A DNA stretch of 64,000 bases from Gemmatimonadaceae bacterium (lineage in GTDB: Bacteria > Gemmatimonadota > Gemmatimonadetes > Gemmatimonadales > Gemmatimonadaceae), in assembly GCA_035533015.1 (NCBI GenBank), contig DATLUQ010000006.1, positions 1 through 64,000 of the forward strand. Direction: 5' to 3'. Below, piece after piece: positions 56,159-64,000 of the stretch (position 1 is its first letter; every line of letters starts with the position of its first letter). Position numbers and translations under genes: made by a program. Under the pieces are notes generated by a model. It had not been told where the DNA came from. It did no database searches and was given only the letters and a program-made list of their open reading frames with translations.

Positions 56159-57958
56159 ATGAATACCCGCCGCCAGTTTCTGATCCAGGCTCCCATCGGT
56201 CTGCTCGGCGTGCTCGCCGCGTGTCGCGGCGACGAACCGAAGCCCGGCACGCAGACCACGACGCCGGGTGCGCCCCCGGCGTTCAACACGGCGCCCGCCG
56301 CGGGGCCCGAAGTGTCGCCTGCCACGTTCGCCGAGGCGGAGAAGCTCGTGCAGGTGCAGTTGACCGATGCGCAGCGCACGATGGCGGCGAAGAGCTGGCG
56401 CACCTCGATGGCCGGTGTGCTCGAACGCCGCACCGGTCCGCGGAAGATCGCCCTCGAACCGGAACTCGCACCGGCCACGGTCTGGAATCCCATTTTGCCG
56501 GGCCAGACGCCGGGCCCCGCGCGCGACCGATTCGCGCGCAGTGCCGGCGATCCGGGGCCGCTACCCTCGAACGACGAGGATATCGCGTTCGCACCGGTCA
56601 CCAGGCTCTCCCGGTGGATCGAGACGCGGAAACTCACCTCCGAGCGCCTCACGCGCATCTACCTGGACCGCATCAAGCGGCTCAATCCGAAGATCAACTG
56701 CATCATCACGCTCACCGACGAGCACGCGCTGGCGCAGGCGAAGCAGGCCGACCGGGAGATCGCCGCCGGCAAGTACCGCGGGCCGCTGCATGGCATCCCG
56801 TTCGGCGTGAAGGACCTGCTCGACACCGCGGGCATCGCCACGACGTACGGCGCCGAGCCGTTCCGCAATCGGGTGCCCACGGCCGACTCCGCCGTCGTGA
56901 AGCGGCTGGACGACGCGGGCGCCGTGCTGGTCGCCAAGCTCAGCATGGGCGCGCTGGCGCTCAACGACATCTGGTTCGGCGGCCAGACCATGAATCCGTG
57001 GCTGCTGCAGGAGGGCGCTTCGGGATCGAGCGCCGGGCCCGGCGCCGCGACCGCGGCCGGCCTGGTGGGCTTCGCGATCGGCAGCGAGACGCAGGGCAGC
57101 ATCATCAGTCCGAGCATGCGGTGCGGGGTGACGGGGCTCCGCCCCACGTACGGTCGGGTGCCGCGCACCGGCGCGATGACGCTCTGCTGGACGCTCGACA
57201 AGCTGGGCCCGATGGCCCGCTCGGTGGAGGACACGATGCTCGTGCTGCGGGCGATCTCGGGGCCGGATGCCGGCGACGTGGCCAGCCTGCCCAGCCGTCT
57301 GGATTACGACGCGAGCGCGCCGGTGAAGGGGCTGCGCGTGGGCTACTTCCCGGCGTGGATGAAGGAAGCACCGGCCACCGACGTGGACCGGGCCGCGCTG
57401 GACCTCGTGGGCGAACTCGGCATGGTGGCCACCCCGGTCGCGATCCCCGACTGGCCATACGACTCTCTGAATGTCATGCTGTTCGCCGAGGCCGCGGCGG
57501 CGTTCGAGGAGCTGACGCTGAGCGGACAGGCCGACCAGATGAAGATGCAGGTGCCCGACGCCTGGCCCAATGTGTTCCGCGAGGCGCGCTTTCTCTCGGC
57601 GGTGGACTTCGTGCAGGGCGATCGCCTGCGGCGCAAAGTGGCCGACGAGATGGCGCGCGTGATGGCCCAGGTGGACCTGTTGCTCGTGCCATCGCTGCGC
57701 GACGAGATGCTCGTGGTCTCGAACAACACCGGGCACCCGTCGCTCACGCTGCGCACCGGGTTCGTGCAGGTCTCGGAGGCGCGCAGCGACTGGGCGCCCG
57801 ATCCGGCGCACCCACTGCCGAAATTCTCGCCCCCGCGGCGCGTGCCGCACGGCGTGACGCTCGTGGGCCGGTTGTTCGACGAGGGCACGGTCGCGCGCGC
57901 GGGATTGGCCCTCGAGCGCAAGGCCAACGTGGCGGGCGAGCGGCCGCCGGGGTTCTGA
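56159..57958 (+). CDS. exported amidase-signature enzyme
   Basis: The 599-residue protein has a Tat motif and lipobox (TRRQFL...AAC, Cys22). The amidase-signature domain starts near residue 145. Its catalytic triad is Lys218 (GVKDLL), Ser290 in GASGSSAGPG and the nucleophile Ser314 in GSETQGSIISPS. The glycine-rich loop is slightly unusual, with GSSAGPGAA rather than GGSSGGS. Relatives such as AspA- or Glu-tRNA-amidase-like enzymes hydrolyse amides, here on the outside of the membrane. The substrate is unknown. Confidence 0.87.
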   Translation: MNTRRQFLIQAPIGLLGVLAACRGDEPKPGTQTTTPGAPPAFNTAPAAGPEVSPATFAEAEKLVQVQLTDAQRTMAAKSWRTSMAGVLERRTGPRKIALEPELAPATVWNPILPGQTPGPARDRFARSAGDPGPLPSNDEDIAFAPVTRLSRWIETRKLTSERLTRIYLDRIKRLNPKINCIITLTDEHALAQAKQADREIAAGKYRGPLHGIPFGVKDLLDTAGIATTYGAEPFRNRVPTADSAVVKRLDDAGAVLVAKLSMGALALNDIWFGGQTMNPWLLQEGASGSSAGPGAATAAGLVGFAIGSETQGSIISPSMRCGVTGLRPTYGRVPRTGAMTLCWTLDKLGPMARSVEDTMLVLRAISGPDAGDVASLPSRLDYDASAPVKGLRVGYFPAWMKEAPATDVDRAALDLVGELGMVATPVAIPDWPYDSLNVMLFAEAAAAFEELTLSGQADQMKMQVPDAWPNVFREARFLSAVDFVQGDRLRRKVADEMARVMAQVDLLLVPSLRDEMLVVSNNTGHPSLTLRTGFVQVSEARSDWAPDPAHPLPKFSPPRRVPHGVTLVGRLFDEGTVARAGLALERKANVAGERPPGF

Positions 57959-58006
57959 CCTTCGGTTCCCCGGCGGTCCGCCGCTGGCCGATTCAGGGAG
58001 CGGCCG

Positions 58007-61000
58007 TCATTGGATGCCCCCGGACTGCCGGATGGCCGCGCGCAGGCGCTCCTCGCCGGCTCTGGCCTGCTGGTCCAGGTCCTCGAATACCGAGAACTGG
58101 GCGGGGGTCGGTGCGGCGTAGGCCAGATCGATGTCGGCCGCGAGATAGGCCAGGTGGCTGCGCAGCTTGGTCTCGTGCAGCAGACTCCCCTCGCTGGAAT
58201 GCAGGTCGAGCTGCACGAGGCCCTTGATGGCGGTGTCCAGTACCGCGGCCGGCCGGCCGCCGGCCGCGAGCCGATCGCGCACCTCGATCGCGCGATTGAT
58301 GGTCCGATCGAGCGAATCCAGCGCGCCGTGGATCTTGAGCTGGAGGGCCAGCCGGCTCTCGAGTGCTTCCTGACCGGTGTGAATTCTGGGATCGAGCGCC
58401 ACGTCGAACGTCTGCGTCATCTCGTGCCCGCCGTAGCGCAACACCACCCGGTAGCTCCCGGGGGTGACCATCGGCCCGTCCACCTCGTCGGGCAGTCCGC
58501 CGGCAGCGATCGGCGGCTCGAATCCGGTGACCTCGGTGGCGTCGGGGTAGCGCAGATCCCACTGGAAGCGGTTCATGCCGGGCGCGATGCCCGTGAGCCG
58601 TTGCTCCGCCGCGAGCTTCCGCTGCGGGGGACTCTCCTGTTCCAACTGCGCGGCCGTGGGCGTGACCTTCGCTTTCGGGTGGAGATCGAACTGCCGGATC
58701 ATCCGGCCCTGAGCGTCGGTGAACGACAGGGTCACGGGCGTCTTGCCATCGTAGTTGGACGGAACCTGGAAGAACACCGTGGCACCGAACGGCGGATTCT
58801 CTCCGGCGTCGCCTCCACCGCGTCCGCCGCCGGATCCGTAGGCGTGCGTCAGCCACGCCTGCTGCGGCGTGAACAGCGCCGCGCTGTCGGCGGGCGGCGC
58901 CGAGCGTCTGGTCATCTGCTCGAGCAGCGCGAGGTTGTCCAGTATCCAGAACGCGCGCCCGTGCGTGGCGATCACCACGTCGCCCTGGCGGGTGTTGATG
59001 GCCACGTCGCGCACCTGCACGGGAGGAAGGTTGAGCGACAGCGGCTGCCACCGCGTCCCGCCGTCGAGCGTCACGTACACGGTGCGCTTGGTCGCGAGGA
59101 ACAGCAGATCGGCATCGTTCGGGTCCTGCCGGACCGCGAACACGTAATCGTCGTGCGACACGCCCTGGGTGATCGGCGTCCAGTGCTGGCCCAGGTCCGT
59201 GGTCTTGAACACGTAGGGGGTGAAGTCATCCCACATGTAGCGTTCAACCGTGAGATAGGCGGTTCCGCGGTCCACGTGCGACGGCTCGATGGAGCTGACG
59301 TCCGACCAGGTGGGCAACCCCGGCGGGGTCACGGCCTGCCAGTGCGCGCCGCCGTCGGTGGTCACGTGCACGAGCCCGTCGGACGAGCCGGCCCAGATCT
59401 CTTGGCCGTCCATCGGGGAGACCGCGATGGCCGACACGTAGGGATAGACCTCGGCGCTCGACTGATCGAGGTCGATCGGGCCGCCGCTCGGGACTTCGGT
59501 GGCCGGGTCGTTGCGCGTGAGGTCCGGGCTGATCGTCTGCCAGGTCTGTCCGTGGTCGTCGCTCTTCATCACGTACTGCGAACCGATCAGGAGTTCGTTC
59601 GGATCGGCCGGTGAGAAGAGGATCGGGTGCGTCCAGGCGAAGCGGTACTTGAGTTCGGCCGACGACGCGCCTTCCTGATAGTTCGGCCAGGGGCTGACGC
59701 TCTGGTACTCTTCCGTGGACTGATCGCGCCTGAGGAAGATGCTGAAGTAGCCGGCGCCGTACGTGAGATTGGGCTGGCCCGGTTGGGGCACCGACGGCGT
59801 GCTCTCGCCGTATGCCGTGGACGTCCAGGCGCTCAATGGCACGCTCTGCTGGCTCGTCGCGCTTGGTCCGCCCACCGAGCCCTCGTCCTGTTGCGCGCCG
59901 TACATGTGGAACGGGAACTGGTCGTCCAGATTCACGTGGTAGAACTGCCCCGTGGGCTGGTTGTGTTCGGTGCTCCAGGTCTTGCCGCCGTCGGTGGAGA
60001 CCGTGGCGCCCCCGTCATTGCCCTCGAGCAGGATCTTCGGATCGTGGGGATTGATCCAGACCACGTGATTGTCCCCGTGCGGCGGGTGGAGCGGCGTGAA
60101 CGTCTTGGCGCCGTCGTGGGACACGAACAGGCCGTCCACTTCGGGCATGTACACCGTGTTGGGATTCGTCGGATCGGCGAAGATCGCCATGTAGTAGAAC
60201 GCGCGTTGCCGGAGTTTCCATTCCGCGTTCACGCGCTTCCAGGTGGCGCCGCCGTCGCCGGAGCGGAACACGCCGCCGTTCTTGGCCTGGATGATGGTGT
60301 AGACCACGTCGGGATCGCTCGCCGCCACGGTGATGCCGATCTTGCCGAGCATCTCGTGCGGCAGGCCCGGATGGCGGGAGATGTTGGTCCAGTGCGCGCC
60401 GCCATCGGTGGTCTTGTAGATCCCGCTCCCCGCGCCTCCGCTCACCAGCGTCCAGGGCTTCCGGTAGGCCTGCCACATGGCAGCATACAGCACGTTCGGG
60501 TGCTGCGGGTCCATGACCAGGTTGATCGCGCCGGTGCTGTCGTTGACGAACAGCACGCGCGTCCAGGTGCGACCGCCGTTGGTGGTCTTGAACACGCCCC
60601 GGTACTGGTCCGGTGTGAACACGTGCCCCATGGACGAGGCGTACACGACGTCCGGGTTCTTGGGATCGATGACGAGATTACTGATCGTGTGCGTGTCCTC
60701 GAGGCCGGCGCGCGCCCACGTCTTGCCGCCATCCGCCGATCGGAAGACCCCGTCGCCCGAGATCATGTCGCCGCGAATGTCGCTCTCGCCGGTGCCGGCG
60801 TAGAGGACGCGCGGGTTGGACGGCGCCACGGCGATCGCGCCGATGCTGTTGCTCGTGCCCGGCAAGGTGCTGTCGGAGACGTTGGTCCATCGGATGCCGT
60901 AGTCCGTGCTCTTCCAGATGCCGCCGTCCACGGCGCCCATATAGAAAAGATTGGGATTTCCCGGGTCCCCGCTCACGGTCACGACGCGGCCGCCGACGTA

Positions 61001-61153
61001 CGGGCCCACGCTGCGCCAGCGCAGGGCGCTGAGCGGCGGGCCGGCGACGGCCGTCTGAGCGGCGGCCCTTCCCGGCGCCATGATGATGGCGGCGGTCAGG
61101 GCGGCGGTGAACAGCGAGCGGGTCTTGGTGAGCGCGATGGTGAGGCGTGTCAT
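58007..61153 (-). CDS. secreted sortilin/VPS10-repeat (BNR) protein
   Basis: The 1048-residue protein has a Sec signal (1-33). It has many beta-propeller Asp-box repeats (SADGGKTWARA, TTDGGAHWTN, STDGGKTWSTE and others), as in sortilin-like exo-glycosidase families, and a C-terminal helical region of about 200 residues. It resembles large proteins of soil bacteria, often annotated as glycosyl hydrolase, that lack a known substrate. ATG at 61153 has AGGAG seven bases upstream; ATG at 61159 sits too close to it. It probably acts outside the cell. Confidence 0.85.
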   Translation of the reverse strand: MTRLTIALTKTRSLFTAALTAAIIMAPGRAAAQTAVAGPPLSALRWRSVGPYVGGRVVTVSGDPGNPNLFYMGAVDGGIWKSTDYGIRWTNVSDSTLPGTSNSIGAIAVAPSNPRVLYAGTGESDIRGDMISGDGVFRSADGGKTWARAGLEDTHTISNLVIDPKNPDVVYASSMGHVFTPDQYRGVFKTTNGGRTWTRVLFVNDSTGAINLVMDPQHPNVLYAAMWQAYRKPWTLVSGGAGSGIYKTTDGGAHWTNISRHPGLPHEMLGKIGITVAASDPDVVYTIIQAKNGGVFRSGDGGATWKRVNAEWKLRQRAFYYMAIFADPTNPNTVYMPEVDGLFVSHDGAKTFTPLHPPHGDNHVVWINPHDPKILLEGNDGGATVSTDGGKTWSTEHNQPTGQFYHVNLDDQFPFHMYGAQQDEGSVGGPSATSQQSVPLSAWTSTAYGESTPSVPQPGQPNLTYGAGYFSIFLRRDQSTEEYQSVSPWPNYQEGASSAELKYRFAWTHPILFSPADPNELLIGSQYVMKSDDHGQTWQTISPDLTRNDPATEVPSGGPIDLDQSSAEVYPYVSAIAVSPMDGQEIWAGSSDGLVHVTTDGGAHWQAVTPPGLPTWSDVSSIEPSHVDRGTAYLTVERYMWDDFTPYVFKTTDLGQHWTPITQGVSHDDYVFAVRQDPNDADLLFLATKRTVYVTLDGGTRWQPLSLNLPPVQVRDVAINTRQGDVVIATHGRAFWILDNLALLEQMTRRSAPPADSAALFTPQQAWLTHAYGSGGGRGGGDAGENPPFGATVFFQVPSNYDGKTPVTLSFTDAQGRMIRQFDLHPKAKVTPTAAQLEQESPPQRKLAAEQRLTGIAPGMNRFQWDLRYPDATEVTGFEPPIAAGGLPDEVDGPMVTPGSYRVVLRYGGHEMTQTFDVALDPRIHTGQEALESRLALQLKIHGALDSLDRTINRAIEVRDRLAAGGRPAAVLDTAIKGLVQLDLHSSEGSLLHETKLRSHLAYLAADIDLAYAAPTPAQFSVFEDLDQQARAGEERLRAAIRQSGGIQ

Positions 61154-61222
61154 GCGCATGCTCCTCGGAAGCAACGGCCAGCGTTCTTCGGCGGACGTGG
61201 GTAGCGAGGGTTGGGGGACCCA

Positions 61223-61251
61223 CTGACATACTAGCACCACCACACCATTAT
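61223..61251 (+). promoter_or_regulatory. candidate promoter for a leaderless DUF2784 transcript
   Basis: CTGACA (61223-61228) and CATTAT (61246-61251) match -35 and -10 at five and four of six positions with a 17 bp spacer. Transcription would begin near the ATG at 61258, implying little or no 5' leader. No ribosome site precedes that ATG, which agrees with leaderless translation. Confidence 0.4.
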
Positions 61252-61257
61252 TGACCA

Positions 61258-61641
61258 ATGGGCTACCGGTGGGCGGCCGATGCGATCGTGGCGGTGCACT
61301 TCGGATTCGTGGCGTTCGTGGTGCTGGGTGGCCTGCTGTGCCTCCGCTGGCCGCGCGCCGCGTGGGTCCACGTGCCCGCCGTGGTGTGGGGCGCATTCGT
61401 CGAGTACAGCGGGGTGATCTGTCCGCTTACGCCGCTCGAAGTGTCGTTACGCGAGCGCGGCCGGGAAGTGGGCTACGCGGGCGGATTCGTGGAGCACTAT
61501 CTCATCCCCATCCTCTACCCTCACGGGCTCACCCATCACGTGCAGGTGATCCTGGGCACGTTCGTCCTCGTGCTCAATGTGGCGATCTACCTCGACGTGA
61601 TCAGGCGCTGGCGGCGCTCGACGCCAGCCGGCCGGCGCTGA
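61258..61641 (+). CDS. DUF2784 family membrane protein
   Basis: The 127-residue protein has three membrane helices: AADAIVAVHFGFVAFVVLGGLLC, HVPAVVWGAFVEYSGVICPLTPLE and HHVQVILGTFVLVLNVAIYLDVI. DUF2784 proteins are small integral membrane proteins of unknown function. The ATG at 61258 has no ribosome site, and a promoter-like sequence ends just before it. It is divergent from the sortilin-like gene. Confidence 0.83.
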   Translation: MGYRWAADAIVAVHFGFVAFVVLGGLLCLRWPRAAWVHVPAVVWGAFVEYSGVICPLTPLEVSLRERGREVGYAGGFVEHYLIPILYPHGLTHHVQVILGTFVLVLNVAIYLDVIRRWRRSTPAGRR

Positions 61642-61748
61642 GCGCCGGGCGCGCTCCTGGGTGAATCTCGGCAATTGCCTCCCCGGCGCATGGGGTGCAT
61701 GTTGTACCCCCACTCCCCCCGAACACCCCCGACGCCGGGATCCGCCCT

Positions 61749-64000
61749 TTGTCCAGTTCGCCCTCGCACGGTACACGGGATGCGCTCGCTCGACGCCAGG
61801 CCGCACTGCTGCGTCTGAGCACGGGCATCGCGGAGGCGGCGGACGAGGACGAGGTCTGCGCGCGCGTGGTGCACGGGCTGCGGGACGACTCGCTGGGCTA
61901 TCAGTTCGTGGGCATCTTCCTCGTGGACGAGGCGACGGGCGGCCGGCGCATGCGCGCCAGCGTCGGATGGTCCGACATCCCACCCGACATGATGATCCCC
62001 GCGGGCGAGGGGCTGAGCTATCGGGCGATCGCCACCGGCCGCCTGCACTACACCCCCGACGTCGCCCTGGAGCCCGCGTACATCCCCGGACTCAGCACGG
62101 GCTGCGAGGTGGACGTCCCGCTGCTCATCGACGGCAAGGCGATCGGCGTGCTCGTGGTGGAGTCCGAGACGCCCAACGCGTTCGACCACGACGATCTCGA
62201 GATCCTGGGCGCGGCCACCAACCAGGCCGGCATCGCGATCGCGCGGGCGCGGTTGGCGCACGAGCAGCGGCGGCTGTTGGCGATCGAGCGGCGGCGCGGC
62301 GAGGAGCAGCGCGCGCTCCTGGAGACGATGGCGGATCTGTCCGGCGAACTGGAGCTGTCGAAGCTGCTGCAATCGGTGCTCGAGCGCGCGGTGGGCCTGC
62401 TGGGCGCATCGGCCGGAGAACTCGCCGAGTTCGACCCCGTGAAGCGGGAGCTCGTGGTCGCCGCGAACTTCCACGTGGACCCGCCGACCATCGGCATGCG
62501 GCTCAAGCCCGGCGAGGGGGCGATGGGGCGCGCCGCGGAGACCGGCGAACCGCTGATCATTGCCGACTACACCCAGTGGGCCGGCCGTTCGACGAAGTAC
62601 TCCGGGATCGACGCCCACGCGGCGCTCGCCGCGCCGCTGATGATGGGCGGCCGTCTGGTGGGCGCATTCAACATCTGGACCACCGATCCCACCCGCGCGT
62701 TCGGCGCCGACGACTTGCGGCTGCTCAACATGTTCGGCCCGCACGCCGCGGTGGCCATCGAGAAGGCGCGGTTGTTTGCCGACGCGCAGCGCGAACGGCA
62801 GTACTTCCAGGAACTCGTGCGGAACAGCCCCGTGGCGATCGTCACGCTGGACCCCGAGCACCGGGTGGTCTCGTGCAACCCCGCGTTCGAATCCCTGTAC
62901 GGGTACGCCGAACCGGAACTGGTGGGCCGCAACCTCGACGAACTGATCACCACCGCGGAATCGCGTTCGGAGGCCGTGGGCTACACCAAGCAGGCGGTCG
63001 GCACGACGGTGCGCGGCGTCGGCCGGCGCCGCCGGAAGGACGGATCGGTGGTGGACGTCGAGGTGCTGGCGGTGCCCGTGGTGGTGAACGGCGAGCGCGT
63101 GGGGATGATGGGCCTGTATCACGACATCACGGAACTGCTCGCGGCGCGCCGGGAAGCGGAATCGGCCAACGCGGCCAAGAGCCAGTTCCTGGCCTCGATG
63201 AGCCACGAACTGCGCACGCCGCTCAACGCGATTCTCGGATACAGTGAGATGCTGCAGGAGGACGCGGCCGACGCAGGCCAGGCCGGACTCATCCCCGACC
63301 TCGAGAAGATCAACGCGGCCGGTCGGCATCTGCTGACGCTGATCAACGACGTGCTCGACCTGTCCAAGATCGAGGCCGGCAAGATGGAATTGACCACCGA
63401 GACCTTCGCGGTGCGGCCGCTGGTCGTGACGGTGGCGTCGACGGTGGCGCCGCTCATCGACCGCAACGGGAATCGGCTGGTGGTGGAGATCGGCGATGAC
63501 GTGGGCGAGATGGACGGCGACGGCCTGCGCGTGCGCCAGATCCTGCTCAACTTCCTGTCGAACGCGGCCAAGTTCACCGACCACGGCACGATCACCCTGT
63601 CGGCCCGGCGGGCCGGCGACGAGATGCTGTTCGCGGTGGGCGATACGGGAATCGGAATGACGGAGGAGCAGTTGGGGCGGCTGTTCCAGGCGTTTGCGCA
63701 GGCCGAGGCCTCGACGGCGGCGAAGTATGGGGGCACGGGGCTGGGACTGGCGATCAGCAAGAAATTCTGCGAGATGATGGGCGGCCGTGTGGCCGTCGAG
63801 AGCGTGCCAGGCGAAGGCACGACCTTCACCGTGCGACTGCCGGTGGGCGGGCCGGCGGCGGTGGTTGAGATGGTGACGGCGGTGGAGGGAACGGACGGGC
63901 CGACGGTACTCGTGATCGACGACGACCCGGCGGCGCGCGGACTCCTTCAGAAGATGCTGGCCAGGGACGGGTTCCGCGTCGTCACGGCGGCGGACGGCAA
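61749..64000 (+). CDS. hybrid sensor histidine kinase (GAF-GAF-PAS-HK-receiver), cut by window end
   Basis: About 750 residues are visible and the gene runs past the window. Domains in order: a GAF domain (about 20-155), a second GAF (about 200-345), a PAS domain (about 355-465), the HisKA dimerisation helix with phospho-acceptor His486 in [12 protein letters not shown], the HATPase domain (about 590-700), and the start of a receiver ([12 protein letters not shown], near 720). There is no membrane helix, so it senses in the cytoplasm. TTG at 61749 is my choice of start; GTG at 61695 is also in frame. Partners and output are outside the window. Confidence 0.9.
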   Translation, partial: MSSSPSHGTRDALARRQAALLRLSTGIAEAADEDEVCARVVHGLRDDSLGYQFVGIFLVDEATGGRRMRASVGWSDIPPDMMIPAGEGLSYRAIATGRLHYTPDVALEPAYIPGLSTGCEVDVPLLIDGKAIGVLVVESETPNAFDHDDLEILGAATNQAGIAIARARLAHEQRRLLAIERRRGEEQRALLETMADLSGELELSKLLQSVLERAVGLLGASAGELAEFDPVKRELVVAANFHVDPPTIGMRLKPGEGAMGRAAETGEPLIIADYTQWAGRSTKYSGIDAHAALAAPLMMGGRLVGAFNIWTTDPTRAFGADDLRLLNMFGPHAAVAIEKARLFADAQRERQYFQELVRNSPVAIVTLDPEHRVVSCNPAFESLYGYAEPELVGRNLDELITTAESRSEAVGYTKQAVGTTVRGVGRRRRKDGSVVDVEVLAVPVVVNGERVGMMGLYHDITELLAARREAESANAAKSQFLASMSHELRTPLNAILGYSEMLQEDAADAGQAGLIPDLEKINAAGRHLLTLINDVLDLSKIEAGKMELTTETFAVRPLVVTVASTVAPLIDRNGNRLVVEIGDDVGEMDGDGLRVRQILLNFLSNAAKFTDHGTITLSARRAGDEMLFAVGDTGIGMTEEQLGRLFQAFAQAEASTAAKYGGTGLGLAISKKFCEMMGGRVAVESVPGEGTTFTVRLPVGGPAAVVEMVTAVEGTDGPTVLVIDDDPAARGLLQKMLARDGFRVVTAADG

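Noticed and set aside
61661-63247. Plus-strand frame of 528 codons across the histidine kinase
   Set aside because: The alternate frame holds the GAF, PAS and HisKA motifs, while this one is Arg/Gly-rich shadow.

Overview
The window is about 64 kb of GC-rich bacterial chromosome with dense genes on both strands, frequent ATG/GTG overlaps and many Sec, Tat and lipoprotein signals. The mix of genes points to a heterotroph of the Gemmatimonadota type: a sigma factor beside a Ser/Thr kinase with C-terminal repeats, sortilin-repeat exoproteins, many secreted hydrolases, a DUF2723 membrane protein, and c-type cytochromes with Rieske proteins. This is inference from family content; no rRNA or other phylogenetic marker is present, and I saw no tRNA or CRISPR array.

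Layout. 1-2150: small cassette-like genes with recombination-site-like inverted repeats (integron attC type). 2155-6924: sigma factor, convergent kinase, di-haem peroxidase lipoprotein. 7076-11193: outer-membrane gene remnant, a redox cluster (four-helix His-bearing membrane protein, two different Rieske proteins), DUF4142, and a Cys-rich SufR-like regulator. 11354-19178: accessory region with attC-like sites, DUF1801/DUF1697/VOC/AraC genes and a complete IS30-family element. 19257-26348: DUF4173 membrane protein, M1 aminopeptidase, katG, secreted zinc peptidase. 26468-28141: small membrane proteins and a broken RibD-like gene. 28283-35494: DUF2723 protein and a two-gene system related to 2-hydroxyacyl-CoA dehydratase and its activator. 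35602-43664: small stress, lipoprotein and NTF2-like genes, glycosyltransferase, S10 peptidase, a decayed gene. 43705-51003: acyl-CoA synthetase, a three-gene hydroquinone/maleylacetate operon, an APC permease and a serine hydrolase. 51125-61641: DUF4242, DUF2892, multicopper oxidase with cytochrome c, GNAT, carbonic anhydrase, amidase, sortilin-repeat protein, DUF2784. 61749 to the end: a hybrid histidine kinase cut by the window edge.

How they work together. The best physical units are: the 4TM/Rieske/Rieske cluster (8141-9733), probably a periplasmic electron-transfer module; the activase/dehydratase-like pair (30809-35013) joined by an ATGA overlap; the ring-cleavage dioxygenase, esterase and maleylacetate reductase operon (45335-48007); and the multicopper oxidase plus monohaem cytochrome c pair (51817-53925). 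The most unusual feature is a set of partly homologous imperfect palindromes beside small, unrelated genes at 48-155, 629-715, 1839-1896, 11354-11418 and perhaps 15158, 17399 and 26846. They resemble integron attC sites without a visible integrase, as expected for a decayed integron-derived array.
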